NCBI GenBank assembly: GCA_028023455.1
Contig: JAQFVV010012511.1
Location: 184,001-248,000, forward strand
Reading direction: 5' to 3'
Source: Epiperipatus broadwayi
Lineage: Eukaryota; Onychophora; Udeonychophora; Euonychophora; Peripatidae
Length of the DNA stretch: 64,000 nucleotides
This document shows positions 1-11,335 of the stretch, in pieces (the first letter of the stretch is position 1; each line of letters opens with the position of its first letter). The position numbers were made by a program, and so were the translations under genes. The notes below the pieces were generated by a model. That model was given only the letters and a program-made list of their open reading frames with translations. It was not told the origin of the DNA and did no database searches.

Positions 1-675
1 ATAGAAATGACATTTAGCTTAATTCCAAATTATCAATCAGTATTAACTATAAAGTAGCATTTACCTTTATAGTTCCTTGGTTCTAATGTATTTTGTACTT
101 ATCCAACTAAAAAATTCTATCAATTTTTTTATATATACATAGATTATTTACTTTGGGTCCTAAAAGTGCAGTATAAGAATAATTCCTTTTATCTTGTTTT
201 GGCTGCAGAAAGGAGTTTGCTATTAATTGAAAGGAAACCCTTTGATTTCTTTTGGAGGCCTTAAAGGAACTGAGCAGGGCAAATTCTTAATGTCCACTCC
301 ATATGTTCTTGTCATTGCAGCTGTTATTACTATGTGATTATTCATATAGTATATAAACATGGATGGGCTGCTCACCAACATGCATTAGCCAGCATGACGA
401 GGTTATTGGATTTTTACCTCTGAGTTTAAGATCAAGAAACACCATGGACTTTCTTCTCAGTTGCCTGATAAGGCAGAATGAATGCTTGTGTAAATGATAA
501 ATATTTTTCCAATATATATATACAATTATGACAGACAAAAATAAATCATGGCCCTTATTCCCAGGAGACTGTAAAGTCAGCAACCAAGGCAGCAGTTGGT
601 GGCCGAAGGTGCTAAGAATCCCCTGATTGTGGACCCAGGCTGCCATTTGATGATGAATTTTTTTATTTAGGTATT

Positions 676-1587
676 ACTTACAACTGCAGATCACTTTCAA
701 GTGAAGGAAGATTGCAAGAGTTAGAAGAAAAACTGTCTTATATTAAATGGGACATTATTGGACTTTGTGAAGTTAGAAGAAAAGGTGAAGAAACAATTGT
801 TTTAAATAGTGAACATGTACTCTACTATAAAGGCACAAATATTGGAAATACAAGTGGAGTAGGATTCATTATAAATAAAAAGTGGAAGAACAACATTGTG
901 GAGATTGATGGTGGATTGGACAAAGTGGCAAGATTAGTTATACAACTTAATAGCAGATACCAAATGCAGATAATTCAGATTTATGCCCCAACAAGTTCTC
1001 AAAGTGATGAAATAGTAGAAGATTTTTATATGGATGCACAAAAGGCTTTTGATCAGAGTAAACAACATTTTAAAATTGTTATGGGAGACTTTAATGCTAG
1101 AAAAGATGAAAGTGCTGTAGGTAATTTTGGTTATGGTAATAGAAATGAGAGAGGACATAGACTTGTGGAGTTTGCTGAAAAAGGAAAACTTTATATGATG
1201 AATTATTATTTTGAGAAAAATGTTAAAAGGAAATGGACATGGAAGCATCCAAATGAAGGTACAGCAGAATTGGATTATATTTTGACTAACAGAAATTACA
1301 TATTTCAAGATTGTAATGTTCTTAATAAATTTAACAGAGGAAGTGGTCATCGATTAGTAAGATGTGAAATACATGTTAATGCAAAACTAGAGAGACAAAA
1401 ATTATTAAGAAAAACAATATTTACAGTTGATATTCCTAATTTTCAGAAACATTCTAATGAATTTAAATTAGAACTTACAAATAGGTTTCAAGAATTAGTA
1501 GATTTTGAACATGATTCACATTTGAATGAAATTAATATGAAAACAACTGATACACTTTTAAACACTGCAACAAAAATAACTGGTTGA
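676..1587 (+). pseudogene. LINE apurinic endonuclease domain (RTE-like copy 1)
   Basis: Endonuclease/exonuclease/phosphatase-fold domain that would nick target DNA for target-primed reverse transcription. Reading from about 676, motifs appear in order: CRSLSSEGRL, DIIGLCEVRRKGEE (catalytic Glu kept), IQIYAPTSSQSDE, IVMGDFNARKDES, KWTWKHPNEGTAELDYIL and GSGHRLVR. The last motif is normally SDHR in this group, so the catalytic Asp is replaced by Gly here. The frame stays open for roughly 300 codons to a stop at 1585. It is therefore a long surviving ORF, but one key residue and the link to the reverse transcriptase are lost. The N-terminal boundary is uncertain because no convincing ATG precedes the conserved start. 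Confidence 0.88.
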
Positions 1588-1599
1588 AAAAAGCAGCAC

Positions 1600-2931
1600 T
1601 TGACCAATAACATTTCTACTGAGACTAGTGAATTTCTGAAGAAAAGAATGAATATGAAGATATACAAAAATGATGTGTTAAAAAGAATTGAATATCTCGA
1701 ATTTTGTAAAATGATGTGGAAAAGAATTGAAAATGATATAAGAAAGTATAACTGTGAACTAGCAAGGAAAGCAGTAGAAGAGAATGAAAGTCTCAAGAGT
1801 GTAAAACAACATTTTTGTATTGGTAGGAAATTTATATCTGCAATAAGAAAAAAGCTAGAATTATTACTAAAAAGAGAGATGACATCATGAAATGGATAGA
1901 AGACTTTTATCAAGAATTATATAGTAATAAAGAACAAATACCTTCTATATCTATTACATCTTTTGAATTGCCCATAATTTTAAATGAAGAAGTGAGACAT
2001 ACAATTAAATATATGAAGAAAGAAAAGGCTCCAGGTAATGGTAGAATTATAATTGATATATTAAAAGAAGCAGGTGAAAAAATATAATTTTTTTTAGCAA
2101 TGTTATATACCAAATGTCTAAATGATAAAGATGTGCCAGATGATTGGAAAAATGCAGTATTAATATTAATATTTAAAAAAGATGATAAAGAAGATATTAG
2201 AAATTACAGACCTATCAGCCGTTTATCAGTTACATACAAAATTTTTACCAAGATAATTACAACTCGTCTGCAGAGAACATTGGATTTCCACCAACCAAGA
2301 GAACAAACTGGATTTAAAAGTGGTTTTAGTACAGGATAACATATCCAGGGATTGAGAGAAGTTATAGAAAAAACAAATAAATATCAGTTACCATTATGGT
2401 TTGGATTTCCTTCAGTGATTAAACCTTTGGGTCATCAAGGTATATTGTCATATTTTAAAGAATATTTATAAAAATGGAACACCAACAATTAGATTATATA
2501 ATGATACAGTAAAAGTCAACATTGAGGAGAGTGTAAGACAGGGTGACTCCATATCTCCAAAACGTTTTACAGCAGTACTGCAAGAAGTATTTTGTGGATT
2601 AAAATGGGAAGCTGAAGGAGTGAAAGTAAATGATTATTTAAGTCATTAAAATTTTTCAGATGATGTAGTTGTTTTTGCAATAATGCAGATGAAATTAATC
2701 ATAGAATTAAACTTGGTTGGAGTGCTTTTAGTAGAAATAACTTGATACTAAAAGGAAATATGCCTATGTGTTTGTAAAGAAAGATTTTTAATAAATGTGT
2801 TTTACCTGTTCTTACTTATGGATCTGAGACTTGGATACTTAATAGAAGAGCAATACAGACTTCAGACCACTCAAAGAAGTATGGAGAGATGTATATTGGC
2901 AGTAACAAGAAGAGATCGAAAACGCAATATT
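1600..2931 (+). pseudogene. LINE reverse transcriptase remnant (RTE-like copy 1)
   Basis: Broken reverse transcriptase following the endonuclease. Fragments in at least two frames carry the family landmarks: a linker helix region (1600-1890), KEKAPGNGRIIIDILKEAG (about 2020-2080), DVPDDWKNAVLILIFKK, IRNYRPISRLSVTYKIF and EQTGFKSGFSTG (about 2130-2335). After a stop there are SVRQGDSISPKRFTAVLQE (about 2530-2590) and a decayed catalytic block reading NFSDDVVVFA instead of FADD-type (about 2655). A 3' block near 2810-2930 still reads like LTYGSETWILNRR and MERCILAVTRRDRKR. Stops at about 2085, 2338, 2470 and 2648 plus frameshifts make it non-functional. Confidence 0.88.
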
Positions 2932-3475
2932 GTTTTCTCTCCAGTAATTTAAAAATATGTATTGTGTAAGAGATCTTCGAATTATTGTTCGCACATGTAA
3001 CAAAATGCAAATTTATCTTTTTAAAATAACATGTTTGCAAAATAAAAGATCTATAAACCGAAATATAATGTGTATTATTTTAAAACTTGCTGGAAATATT
3101 ATTTGAAATTATAAATAAAAAAGTTTTAAAATAACACGTTGATTTTTACACTGAATAAATCACCACACACTACAATCTGTTTGATGTTTTATTGCTTGCA
3201 CACATTAATTTTAATAAATGTATTTTTGAACTGAATAGATCTTTTAATATATTTAAAGGAGAGTTTGCTTTGTTTTCTCTCCAGTAATATAAAAAAATAT
3301 TTATTGTGTAATCTTCGAATTATTGTTCGCGCACGTAACAAAACGCAATTTTATCTTTTTAAAATAACATGTTTGCGAAATAAAAGATCTATAAACAGAA
3401 ATGTAATTTGTATTACTTTAGAAGTTGCTTGAAATATTATTTTAAAGTATAAAAAAAAAAGTTTTACAAACAATT
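2932..3475. repeat. Direct duplication of a ~200-bp unit
   Basis: Units at 2932-3130 and 3272-3475, separated by about 140 bp. Shared segments include the CTCTCCAGTAAT start, the TCTTCGAATTATTGTTCGC core, ATCTTTTTAAAATAACATG and AAATAAAAGATCTATAAAC, with scattered substitutions. It could be a duplicated repeat terminus. Confidence 0.8.
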
Positions 3476-3742
3476 ACTTTTCAAACTAACGATTTTTAGC
3501 AGTTTTGAAAGATTGAAGTAAAACGGAAGTGGTAAAAACATTTTTACAGAAAAAAAAAGATCGATTTTTAAAATAAAATAATTTAAAAATATATAGATTT
3601 ATCAGAGAGTGAAACTCAATGTAAGAATATTAAATTTTAAAGCAGATTTAAATAGTTATGGTTTTCTATATTATTCACACCTTCACATTACACGTTATGT
3701 TTGTTTTAAGAACGTGGATGTAAACCGGAACTAGCAAGCGAG

Positions 3743-3750
3743 TATAAATA
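3743..3750 (+). promoter_or_regulatory. TATA-box-like sequence
   Basis: TATAAATA in a locally GC-richer context (CGAGTATAAATATCGC), about 50 bp before the CTCF-like array. It could be the promoter of the repeat. In sequence this AT-rich a chance match is plausible. Confidence 0.2.
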
Positions 3751-3795
3751 TCGCTTCTAAACGGTGCCGTTTTTTCCGTGCATAGCATGGAGAAA

Positions 3796-4043
3796 CAGCG
3801 CCACCTAGTGGGCTAGATTGCTGCGTGATTGCTGTTTAGTAGACGATGTAAGCTGGATTGTTTTACCTATGGCTAACAGCGCCACCCAGCGGGCAATAGT
3901 GCTGGCAGCTACTTGGCATAAGGTTACTGTGCATACGCATGGTGAACAGCACCATCTAGCGGCTGGAACTTTGGGTCGTCTGCTTTTGGGCCCCTACTCT
4001 GGATATTTCTGTGGTTGACATGGAAATAGCACCTCTTGCGGCC
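3796..4043. promoter_or_regulatory. Array of four CTCF-like motifs
   Basis: Four sequences of the form CAGCGCCACCTAGTGGG recur at 3796-3812, 3877-3893, 3947-3963 and 4027-4043 (spacing about 81, 70 and 80 bp); the fourth is the weakest (TAGCACCTCTTGCGGCC). Read on the minus strand, the first gives CCCACTAGGTGGCGCTG, which fits the AGGTGGCGC core bound by the insulator protein CTCF in flies and other bilaterians. This is motif resemblance only. The array lies in a repeat, so it may be a transposon-dispersed site set rather than a host regulatory element. Confidence 0.45.
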
Positions 4044-4070
4044 ACATGGGTGTAAGTCACAACTACCGAA

Positions 4071-7000
4071 TGCATTCATGAACGAATGAACAAATTTATT
4101 TTTTTATTAAATGTAAAATAAAATATATACATATACACATTTATACATGAATGTAGATTTTAAATCATGACGTGACAAAAATAATAAAAAAAAATATTTG
4201 CCATTAAATTTTAGTAACCACGTTTCTTTTGTTTAAAAGAGAAAAAAAAGAATAAACCTTTGTTGATTTTGGAACATGGAAAAAAACTAAGCAACAGGTT
4301 TTTTGTTAGTTGTTGTTGGTTTTTCTTGTTAAAAATGAAGTACATGAAAGTAAATTTGTAGATAAGAATATTTTAATTATTATATTACTTATTATGATTT
4401 CCTTTCATTATTAAAAATAAACTGTTTAATATTTGGAATTTTATTACTTACTAGTGTAAAATATTTTAAAAAAGGAACAAAAGACATTGTTTAATTGATG
4501 AACTTTCATTCGTTCAAATAAATGCTAGAGCTTCATAGTTATTTATCGTTGTCAAAAATATAATTGCTATAAAATGTTTCTTGAATAAAATAAAATCAAC
4601 TAATGATGAAATAGGACTTTATTAACACTAATTTTTATTACTTTTAAAGTAAAATCTTTATCATGCGTCTCATATATATATAAAACTGCTTAGAAATAGC
4701 ATTTGTCTTATATTATAATGTAAGTCTTGGAAAAAGATATATATTTAACAATTTATATGTGTGTAAATAATATCTAACAATGCACTTTTGCTAATTAAGT
4801 GTCAGGGGATTTTTCTATCCTCTTGGTGTCATTAGCGTGTGATGGAGGATCATATTCATTGGTATATTTAATGTTTAAATTAACGTGGAAAGATCTGGAG
4901 ATGGAATGGAAATGCATAGCTTTAAAATCAAACGCCCAGGAATTCAATTTCGTCGTGGGAATTGTTAATGCTTAGAATGTTTAACATGATTTAATATATG
5001 TGAATAAAAGAAAGACATTATCTGCTAAGAATACAGAAGCTGCTCTTAAAAATTTAACTTGCTATTGTTTTAAGGAATTCCGAAATTTCATTAAATTTTA
5101 TGCTTTAAATATTTTTTTTTAAATGTATACTGAGAGTTGAGTTATGAATTTTTCTCACCCTTTTATTCATTTGTAGCAAACATTTTTTTAAAAAAAAAAA
5201 ACCCATTTGTTTAGATTTTTATAGGGTGAGAAAAATACACAAACTCAAAGTATACATAAATATATTATATATGTTTGTAAATAAAATATTAGTGTAATTG
5301 AATGCTTAAATTAAACTGGACAATGACTAAATCAAAAGGTAAGATTTTAAATATTTACATTTATTAGACAATTAATATATTAAAATCAAACTAATTAATA
5401 AGTAAATATATATAACATTTTCTTGTTTAAATGAATAACTGTTTATGAATGAACTATACAAAACACAAATTAGCAATTCATGGACATAACCTTGAGATAC
5501 ATTTAAAGGACATAAACAAAACGATAGTCGTACATCTAGTAATATAATTTCATATTTAAAATAATTGATACATTATTGTAAATTAAGCACTATAATTTTT
5601 ATTTCAACTCATATTTTAATATTTAAATTACAGCTAGTCTTATTGTTGTAGAGATAAATTAATATTTTATAATAACCATGTATATATTTTGTTGATTTAT
5701 AAATATTATAACTTTAGGCATGATCTGTTAATAAATATTTGTTGTTTGAAGTTAAAATCTTTGTTTCTCTGGTCTCTAGATTGTTAATCATCATTCATAC
5801 TTCACTCACCAGAATAGCTATTATACATATATACAGATTTTTAAATATATTATTAGCAATAGCCATTAAGGATCTATATAGAGGTCATATTATTGCCATC
5901 CTATTTAAATCCATCCTTGAGCAGAGTTAAAGGCAAATGTCTAGACTGAGTTAGAACCCCGAGTAGTAATAGGACCTGTAAGTAGAGAAGGCTCTGGGTG
6001 TACCATCCTAAAGGGTTTTACAGTCTGTTACATATTTTGTTGTAGAAAATCTAGTTTTTAGGGTTGGATTGGATATTTGATTGTTGAAGTTTGGTTAGTT
6101 CTGTTGCAAGTATTGATGTTGGATGGGAAATTGTTATCATTGTCTTGAGGATGTGATGTATTCATGTCACTTGTGACTGATTGATTTCATTCATTGCTCC
6201 AACCCAAATTATCATGTTAGTTACTATTTATCATGAAGCAGTTAACAGTAGTCCTGCCATGATTTTACCTTTAGGACTCCAGAGAGAGTAAGGTATAGTT
6301 CTTTTTGATATATGTATAATATTTGTCTCTAAGACTCCCAAAGATGAGCAAGGCAATATTTTATAATAATAGCCCCTAAGACTTGGATGTAAGCAGGGCA
6401 GTGCAATAGTGTTTGCAGAAAACTAGAGAGGCTGAAATGTGATGATCAGCTGAGTGTTCATGGAACATTGTATACTTTAAGAGCAGTGATTGAATTCTTT
6501 TATCTAACTCAAAATTGTGAAATGCGAATCATTCTTGTGGCTGTCAATATCTGTCAGATCTTTAGAGATATGGATGAGTATATAACCTAAATATATAATT
6601 CATTCTTAAAATACTGTTGATAGTATTTTTCGGTCCGTTACAATATATTAAGACTTTCTCTTATCAAAGAATAAATTGCAAAACAACTCAATTAAAAATT
6701 GGAAGAAAAAAAAAGATTAAATCTGGAAAAATAAGAAATTGGACAACAAGAAAAAATTCAGATAATGAAAGCATTTTGCAAATTAATCAAAACATTTTCA
6801 AAGACTTTATAATTAAAATAAAAAGATATTAAAAATAAGAATAAGATCAAACATGTTGGACGATCGAGGTGTTCAAAAACAGAAAATAGTAAAACTTATA
6901 AAAAGTCCATTTTTCTTATAGCAATCATTCTGGATTCACACTTTATTCAAGCAACACTGGATCTTCATTATGCTGAGTGAATAAAAGAAAAGATGCCAGC

Positions 7001-7982
7001 TGCTAATCTTATTCTGGACACTTGAATCTGACAATATGCACTTAAAAATGAATTGACTAATTCTTGCAGACTATGGTTAGGGAATTTGAAAGTCCAAGTT
7101 TTTTTTTTTTTTATAAAAAAAATAAACAAACAAAAACTGCTTAGACCTGATTATAATATATTTTAATATATTTATTTCTAACAAACTTTATAAAGTGAAT
7201 GTTTTGTTAAAGAGAAAAAAAATGTTTAGATTTTAATCTAACTATTTTAAATTTATTTTAATATATTAATCTGAATGAACTTTATGAAGGAAATACTTTG
7301 TTAGGGGGGAGGCAGCATTTGCTATTAAATATTCTAATTGCATTTTAAAATCAAAATCCGCTTTTCTTTAATACACATGCTAGTTAGTTTAACTTGGAAA
7401 AAAAAAGTGTTTTTTTCTGTTTAAAATTATCAGTTAAAACAAAAAATAATAATAATGGAAGGTGTAATATTTGTTAAATGGAAGTATCCACACTGTAAAA
7501 AAAAAAGGGAAAATAGTGTCCAAATGTTAAATAATGATTAGTAATTATAAATAATTTTAAGTTACTGATTTAATTGTGTCAATCAGGTTCATAGTTAACC
7601 CTTCTTTTGATTGCTGAGAATTAGATTTTGTGGAGGTGAGCTTATATTATATGTGCAGTTGCTTGTTCAATGTTAAATAGTTAAAATATTTCTGTATTTA
7701 TATGGGAAATGTCATTCGAGATTTTGTTTTATAGATTTGGGATTAGTCTTAAAATGGGTCATTCTGTAGAAGTCGGAGTTTTATTGATTCAGAAATTCCT
7801 AGAATTATCATCGAAAAAAAGTAACGGTTATAATTATCCCCTATTGGAAAAATTTGTCTATGTTAGGAAATTTTTGAGTCAAATAGATGTCTTACATTTT
7901 GTAAGATCAGCCATCCATATGCAGAATTGTATTTTAAGGAGATTAAGGGTTGGCTGTATGGCAAATGTACTCAATTATAAAC
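4071..7982. other. AT-rich non-coding stretch
   Basis: No gene was recognised. Open frames here (for example 5739-5930, 6617-6832 and 7709-7999) have low-complexity AT-rich composition and no family motif. A somewhat less AT-rich patch at about 5930-6560 may be an old repeat but has no coding frame. The only defined structure is the foldback at 5123-5257. Confidence 0.6.
5123..5257. repeat. Small foldback (MITE-like) repeat
   Basis: About 135 bp with imperfect terminal inverted repeats of about 40 bp. ATGTATACTGAGAGTTGAG at the left pairs with CTCAAAGTATACAT at the right, and TTTTTCTCACCC with GGGTGAGAAAAA. An A-rich loop separates the arms. No coding capacity; a target duplication is not clear. 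Confidence 0.65.
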
Positions 7983-8105
7983 ATGTATCAATATTATAAA
8001 TGTGATTAAGGTTAATGTTCAAAATTAATTAAAGAAACCTTGGACACTTGTATCAATATTATAAATGTGATTAAGGTTAATGTTTAAAATAAAACTTTGG
8101 ACACT
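7983..8105. repeat. Tandem duplication (~66 bp x 2)
   Basis: Two adjacent units, each containing GTATCAATATTATAAATGTG then ATTAAGGTTAATGTT and ending in a CTTTGGACAC/CCTTGGACAC stretch. They differ by a few substitutions and a small deletion. Confidence 0.8.
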
Positions 8106-8334
8106 ATATAAATAATTGTTTTCCATCATGTATGTGAACTAAAAGAATTATATAAGAGATTGTAGAAATGGTTTTATTAAAAAAAGAGAGAAAGTTATAT
8201 TTTGACTAACAATTATATTTTGCATTTAAACTATTGTTGTTATAATGTGTTAACCTTTTAAATGTAATATTGTCAGGTCTACAAATTTATTCCATATCCA
8301 ATCATTAGGAGTAACTTATGTTCTTCACGAAGCA

Positions 8335-8947
8335 GTGGAATTAATCAAAAATTATATAATTATCACAAATGACACATTTGACAACCAGATTAGCATTTGG
8401 GAGAGTCACAGTCTTATAAATCCGGTAATTATTCCCATACAACCCGAACTTGGGATAACTAATAAAAAAGTCATCTCACTCTTCAGATGTTGGTCCGTGG
8501 GGCTAAAATATTTGGATTTTACTATTAAAATAAACTTGAACTCCATAAGCACTAACTGCTTTCTAGTCTATAGACATGGCATTACCAAGATTGATCCTAT
8601 CTGCTTTCTGTCAGATGCATAATGAAACATTTGATCATCTAGTTCGCTCGTGTCCTGATCTTTGGAAATCTAGAAGGTTTATAATTAATAACCTCAAGGT
8701 TAATTATTATCTTGTCACCTCGCTTAGAAATAGTATCAAAACAAGATCAATACCAATCATAAGACTATCTTTATTCATTAATTATGCATTCTGGACCACC
8801 CGCTACAAAATAATCTTTAACTCCAAATATATTCAGAAAGAAGACTTTATAATTAAAAAACTAATTAAAATTAAACATCGTGACAAGTTCTTAGCTCCAA
8901 GTGTTAGATTTGTCGAGATATGGAATCTTATAATGATTTCTTCATAA
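8335..8947 (+). pseudogene. 3' end of an L1/Tx1-like LINE ORF2 (fragment)
   Basis: Decayed C-terminal part of a LINE ORF2, homologous to the end of the larger element at 16600-23337. The frame at 8335-8622 reads YLDFTIKINLNSIS and VYRHGITKIDPIC, matching FVDFLIKIILGALP and YQRGYNINPLC of the large copy. A frameshift near 8600 moves to a frame with MHNETFDHLVRSC, then RLSLFINYAFWTTRYKIIF, matching RLATFINFSIWTTRCSMIF. The junction preserves a CxxC...H....C zinc-finger pattern if the frameshift is ignored. The endonuclease and reverse transcriptase are absent, consistent with 5' truncation on insertion. Confidence 0.82.
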
Positions 8948-9526
8948 CAATCAATGCGATCCCAAACTTAACCTACTCTGAAAATGGGGTATCATTATCC
9001 CAAAGATCAGATGCTTTTGATACTTAATCAGTAGATTGCAATTTGGATATACAACCTTAGTGATACTCCACATAAACTTTCATTGATGCAGAGATGTGGG
9101 TACCTTTCCTGTGGTGAAGCCCAAGGACACTAATTATCATGTAGCCGATCGCAGCATCTATCAAGAGTGTTAGTTATTGATCAGTCTACATGCATGGTGG
9201 CAGTAGATAATGATAACAGATTATGTCTTAATATAATTATTTACATATTTCAATTTATTGATTACATGGTATAGATTGTATACACTTTTTACTACATATA
9301 ACCAAGACTTGTAATTAATTATTCCCATTTACATCTTGTAACATTATACATTCTCAATAAAATTATTGAAATACATCCTATTAAAGAAAATAATTGTTTA
9401 AATATCTATATGTTCTGGTCTATCTCTTGATTCTTAAAGTCAGGAAGCACTTGTATAAATTCAGATAAATGTAAATAACCTCAAATATCACATTATCATC
9501 ATTCTTTAGGCTTACACAATCTGTTT
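8948..9526. other. Non-coding, possibly LINE 3' tail then AT-rich DNA
   Basis: No ORF of interest. The sequence directly after the LINE fragment may be its 3' UTR, ending near an AATAAAATTATTGAAAT stretch at about 9355-9375. I could not align it convincingly to the 3' UTR of the larger copy. Confidence 0.4.
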
Positions 9527-9830
9527 TTCACAGAGACAAAACTTTCAATACAGTAGTGCCATTCAGTGCAAACCAGAGTAATCAATGGATGCAGAAAGGT
9601 TTGTGCATAAAATCCCTATCTAGTGCCTATTCATCCAATATCCCCAGACTAGTTTCTAGCTTAGTTTGAAAACTTTATTGTGTTTTCATTTTGGACTCGA
9701 TCTAGGTGCAGTTCTCTCAGATTCAAGGTTCCTCACTGATGAAAGTCACAAGCTAAAACTAGTTCCTGCATCCATTGATTACTCTGGTTTGCATTGAGTA
9801 GCGCTACTGTATGAAGAGTTTTGCCTCAGT
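9527..9830. repeat. Composite foldback repeat, copy 1 (inverted dimer)
   Basis: Two inverted arms (about 9535-9665 and 9690-9825). GCAAACCAGAGTAATCAATG then GATGCAG in the left arm is the reverse complement of CTGCATCCATTGATTACTC then TGGTTTGC in the right arm. Both are partial copies of the unit at 15730-15930. It can fold into a long hairpin. Non-coding. Confidence 0.8.
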
Positions 9831-10779
9831 AATAAATGTAAATAACTGAAACATATTTATTCCTACCATTACACTATTAATAAATTATAACTGAATTTTT
9901 GGCACTACAAAATCATATTTAAAATAAGAAAAAATAAATAAGTGAGCCTATTAATATTGATTACTTTTTTTTACTTCTAAAAAATAAAATAAAAAAACAA
10001 CTTAATAATTTAAATAATTGCTTCAATTTTAATTTTAAAAATTCTAAAAACTATACTTATATCATTTCAACTTTCATTAAAATCTAAATTAGAAATTTAA
10101 AGTATTTCCAATAATTTAATAAATATAAAATATAATATTTAACAAATAATTAAAAATATTAAATTAAAAAGTTCCAATTCACATAAATTTTAAAACTTTT
10201 CTATAATCTCTTTGCTTTTTTTGCTTATTTTATTTGATAAACTTAAAAATATGGAAATGCAAACTGTTATTCCCATACCACTGGTTCCTGAACCTTATCA
10301 AATGAGTGAGCTTAGTGATTAAGAATAATTCAACATGTACTTTTACACTTCCATCTTCCAATTATAAACATATTTTTCTAAAAACTTAAACAAATATTCA
10401 CTGTAGATAGTAACTATTAATTGTAATATGTATGTATTATATTCTATATATTATTTTTATACAACAAAAAGTAAAAATTTAATGATTGGTTTATCAACTC
10501 ATTTTTTCTTCATCAAAATCCATATTTAAAAATTTAAAGTGGGTTGCAAATTTCAAGTCAGTTGATATGGAGATGAATTTTTCCTCTTTAGTCCTCTTTG
10601 TAACATAGTGAAAATTTAAAAAAAAAAAACAACAACAACTGCTAAGTGTTATTATTTTAACATGACTGTATATTGTATATTAATTTTACTATGTTTAATT
10701 ATTATTTTTAAATGCATGATATTCAAGATTATATATAAAAAATATTATTTAAGTAAATCCTAAATTCCTGTTAAGATAA
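9831..10779. other. AT-rich non-coding stretch
   Basis: Nothing recognisable; low-complexity A/T runs throughout. Confidence 0.6.
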
Positions 10780-11335
10780 TGTCTGAACAGCAGCAAATCT
10801 TTCCATCCAGTACTGTCACCCAGTACAAGCCATAGTAATCAATGACTGCTAGAAGGTTTCTATATTAAAATCCCTATCTAGTATCTGTTCATCTAATATC
10901 CCCAAACTAGGCTTGTGACTTTCCTCAGTGAGGAGCCTTGAATCTGAGAGCACTGCATCTAAATTTTTTGGATCTAAGGCAATCCTCCAACAACCACTTT
11001 TTACTCTTTTTGTTAACTATAAAGCTATGAATCTAAAATGAAAACAAAATGAGAACAATAATGTTTTCATTCCAACCTCATTTGCTTGTAAAATCATATA
11101 TATCTGAACTTAGTTCAGTATCTAAACATTTTGGTGTCTTTGGTTTTCTGGTGACATAGTCACATCATTCTTTAGCCAGAATTGGTATTAAACCATTAGA
11201 ACATCACATGATCACCACTTTTTATGTTTATACAAGCTGTTACAACAATAGTAACTACTGTATGGAATTATTATTGTTTTAGCAGCTTGTCTAAGCATAA
11301 AGAAATGATGATCATGTGATGTTTTAGTGGTTTAA
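10780..11335 (-). repeat. Composite foldback repeat, copy 2
   Basis: Reverse-orientation relative of the copy at 15344-15930. Shared blocks include CAATATCCCC/TAATATCCCC, GTGAGGAGCCTTGAATCTGA, TTTGGTGTCTTTG and a terminal hairpin (about 11196-11330) whose arms are AACATCACATGATCACCA and GATGATCATGTGATGTT. Non-coding. Confidence 0.78.

Larger units (their letters stand above)
203..2931 (+). mobile_element. RTE/CFDP2-like LINE, copy 1 (3' truncated)
   Basis: Non-LTR retrotransposon copy. The 5' non-coding part (from about 203) matches the leader of a second copy beginning near 47665: both start CTGCAGAAAGGA and share the ACCCTTTGATTTCT and TTTTTACCTCTGAGTTTAAG stretches. The coding part runs from about 676, with an endonuclease domain followed by a reverse transcriptase. 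The reading continues through the YGSETW-like 3' block (about 2815-2930) and then stops abruptly where an unrelated repeat begins. The element is dead: there are stops and frameshifts throughout. The clade call comes from the EVRRKGEE, GDFNA, EKAPG and YRPIS motif style typical of elements often labelled craniofacial development protein 2-like in animal genomes. Confidence 0.88.
2932..4070. repeat. Unclassified interspersed repeat block abutting LINE copy 1
   Basis: Non-coding block beginning exactly where the LINE 3' part stops. It contains two direct copies of a ~200-bp unit (2932-3130 and 3272-3475), both opening GTTTTCTCTCCAGTAAT and sharing CTTCGAATTATTGTTCGC and TAACATGTTTGC. Then comes a GC-richer stretch (about 3700-4060) with a TATAAATA sequence at 3743-3750 and the four-fold CTCF-like motif array. 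An open frame at 3818-4018 runs through the motif array but has repeat periodicity and no family resemblance; I treat it as chance. The block may be one repeat element or two. No terminal duplication was seen. Confidence 0.6.

Noticed and set aside
338-646. 102-codon open frame on the minus strand
   Set aside because: Lies in the LINE 5' leader shared with 47665 onward; the frame is not kept in the second copy.
934-1913. Minus-strand open frames opposite the LINE endonuclease
   Set aside because: Shadows of the plus-strand endonuclease frame, which has clear family motifs.
3818-4018. 66-codon open frame over the CTCF-like array
   Set aside because: Its sequence follows the DNA repeat, with no protein signature; best explained as chance in GC-richer repeat DNA.
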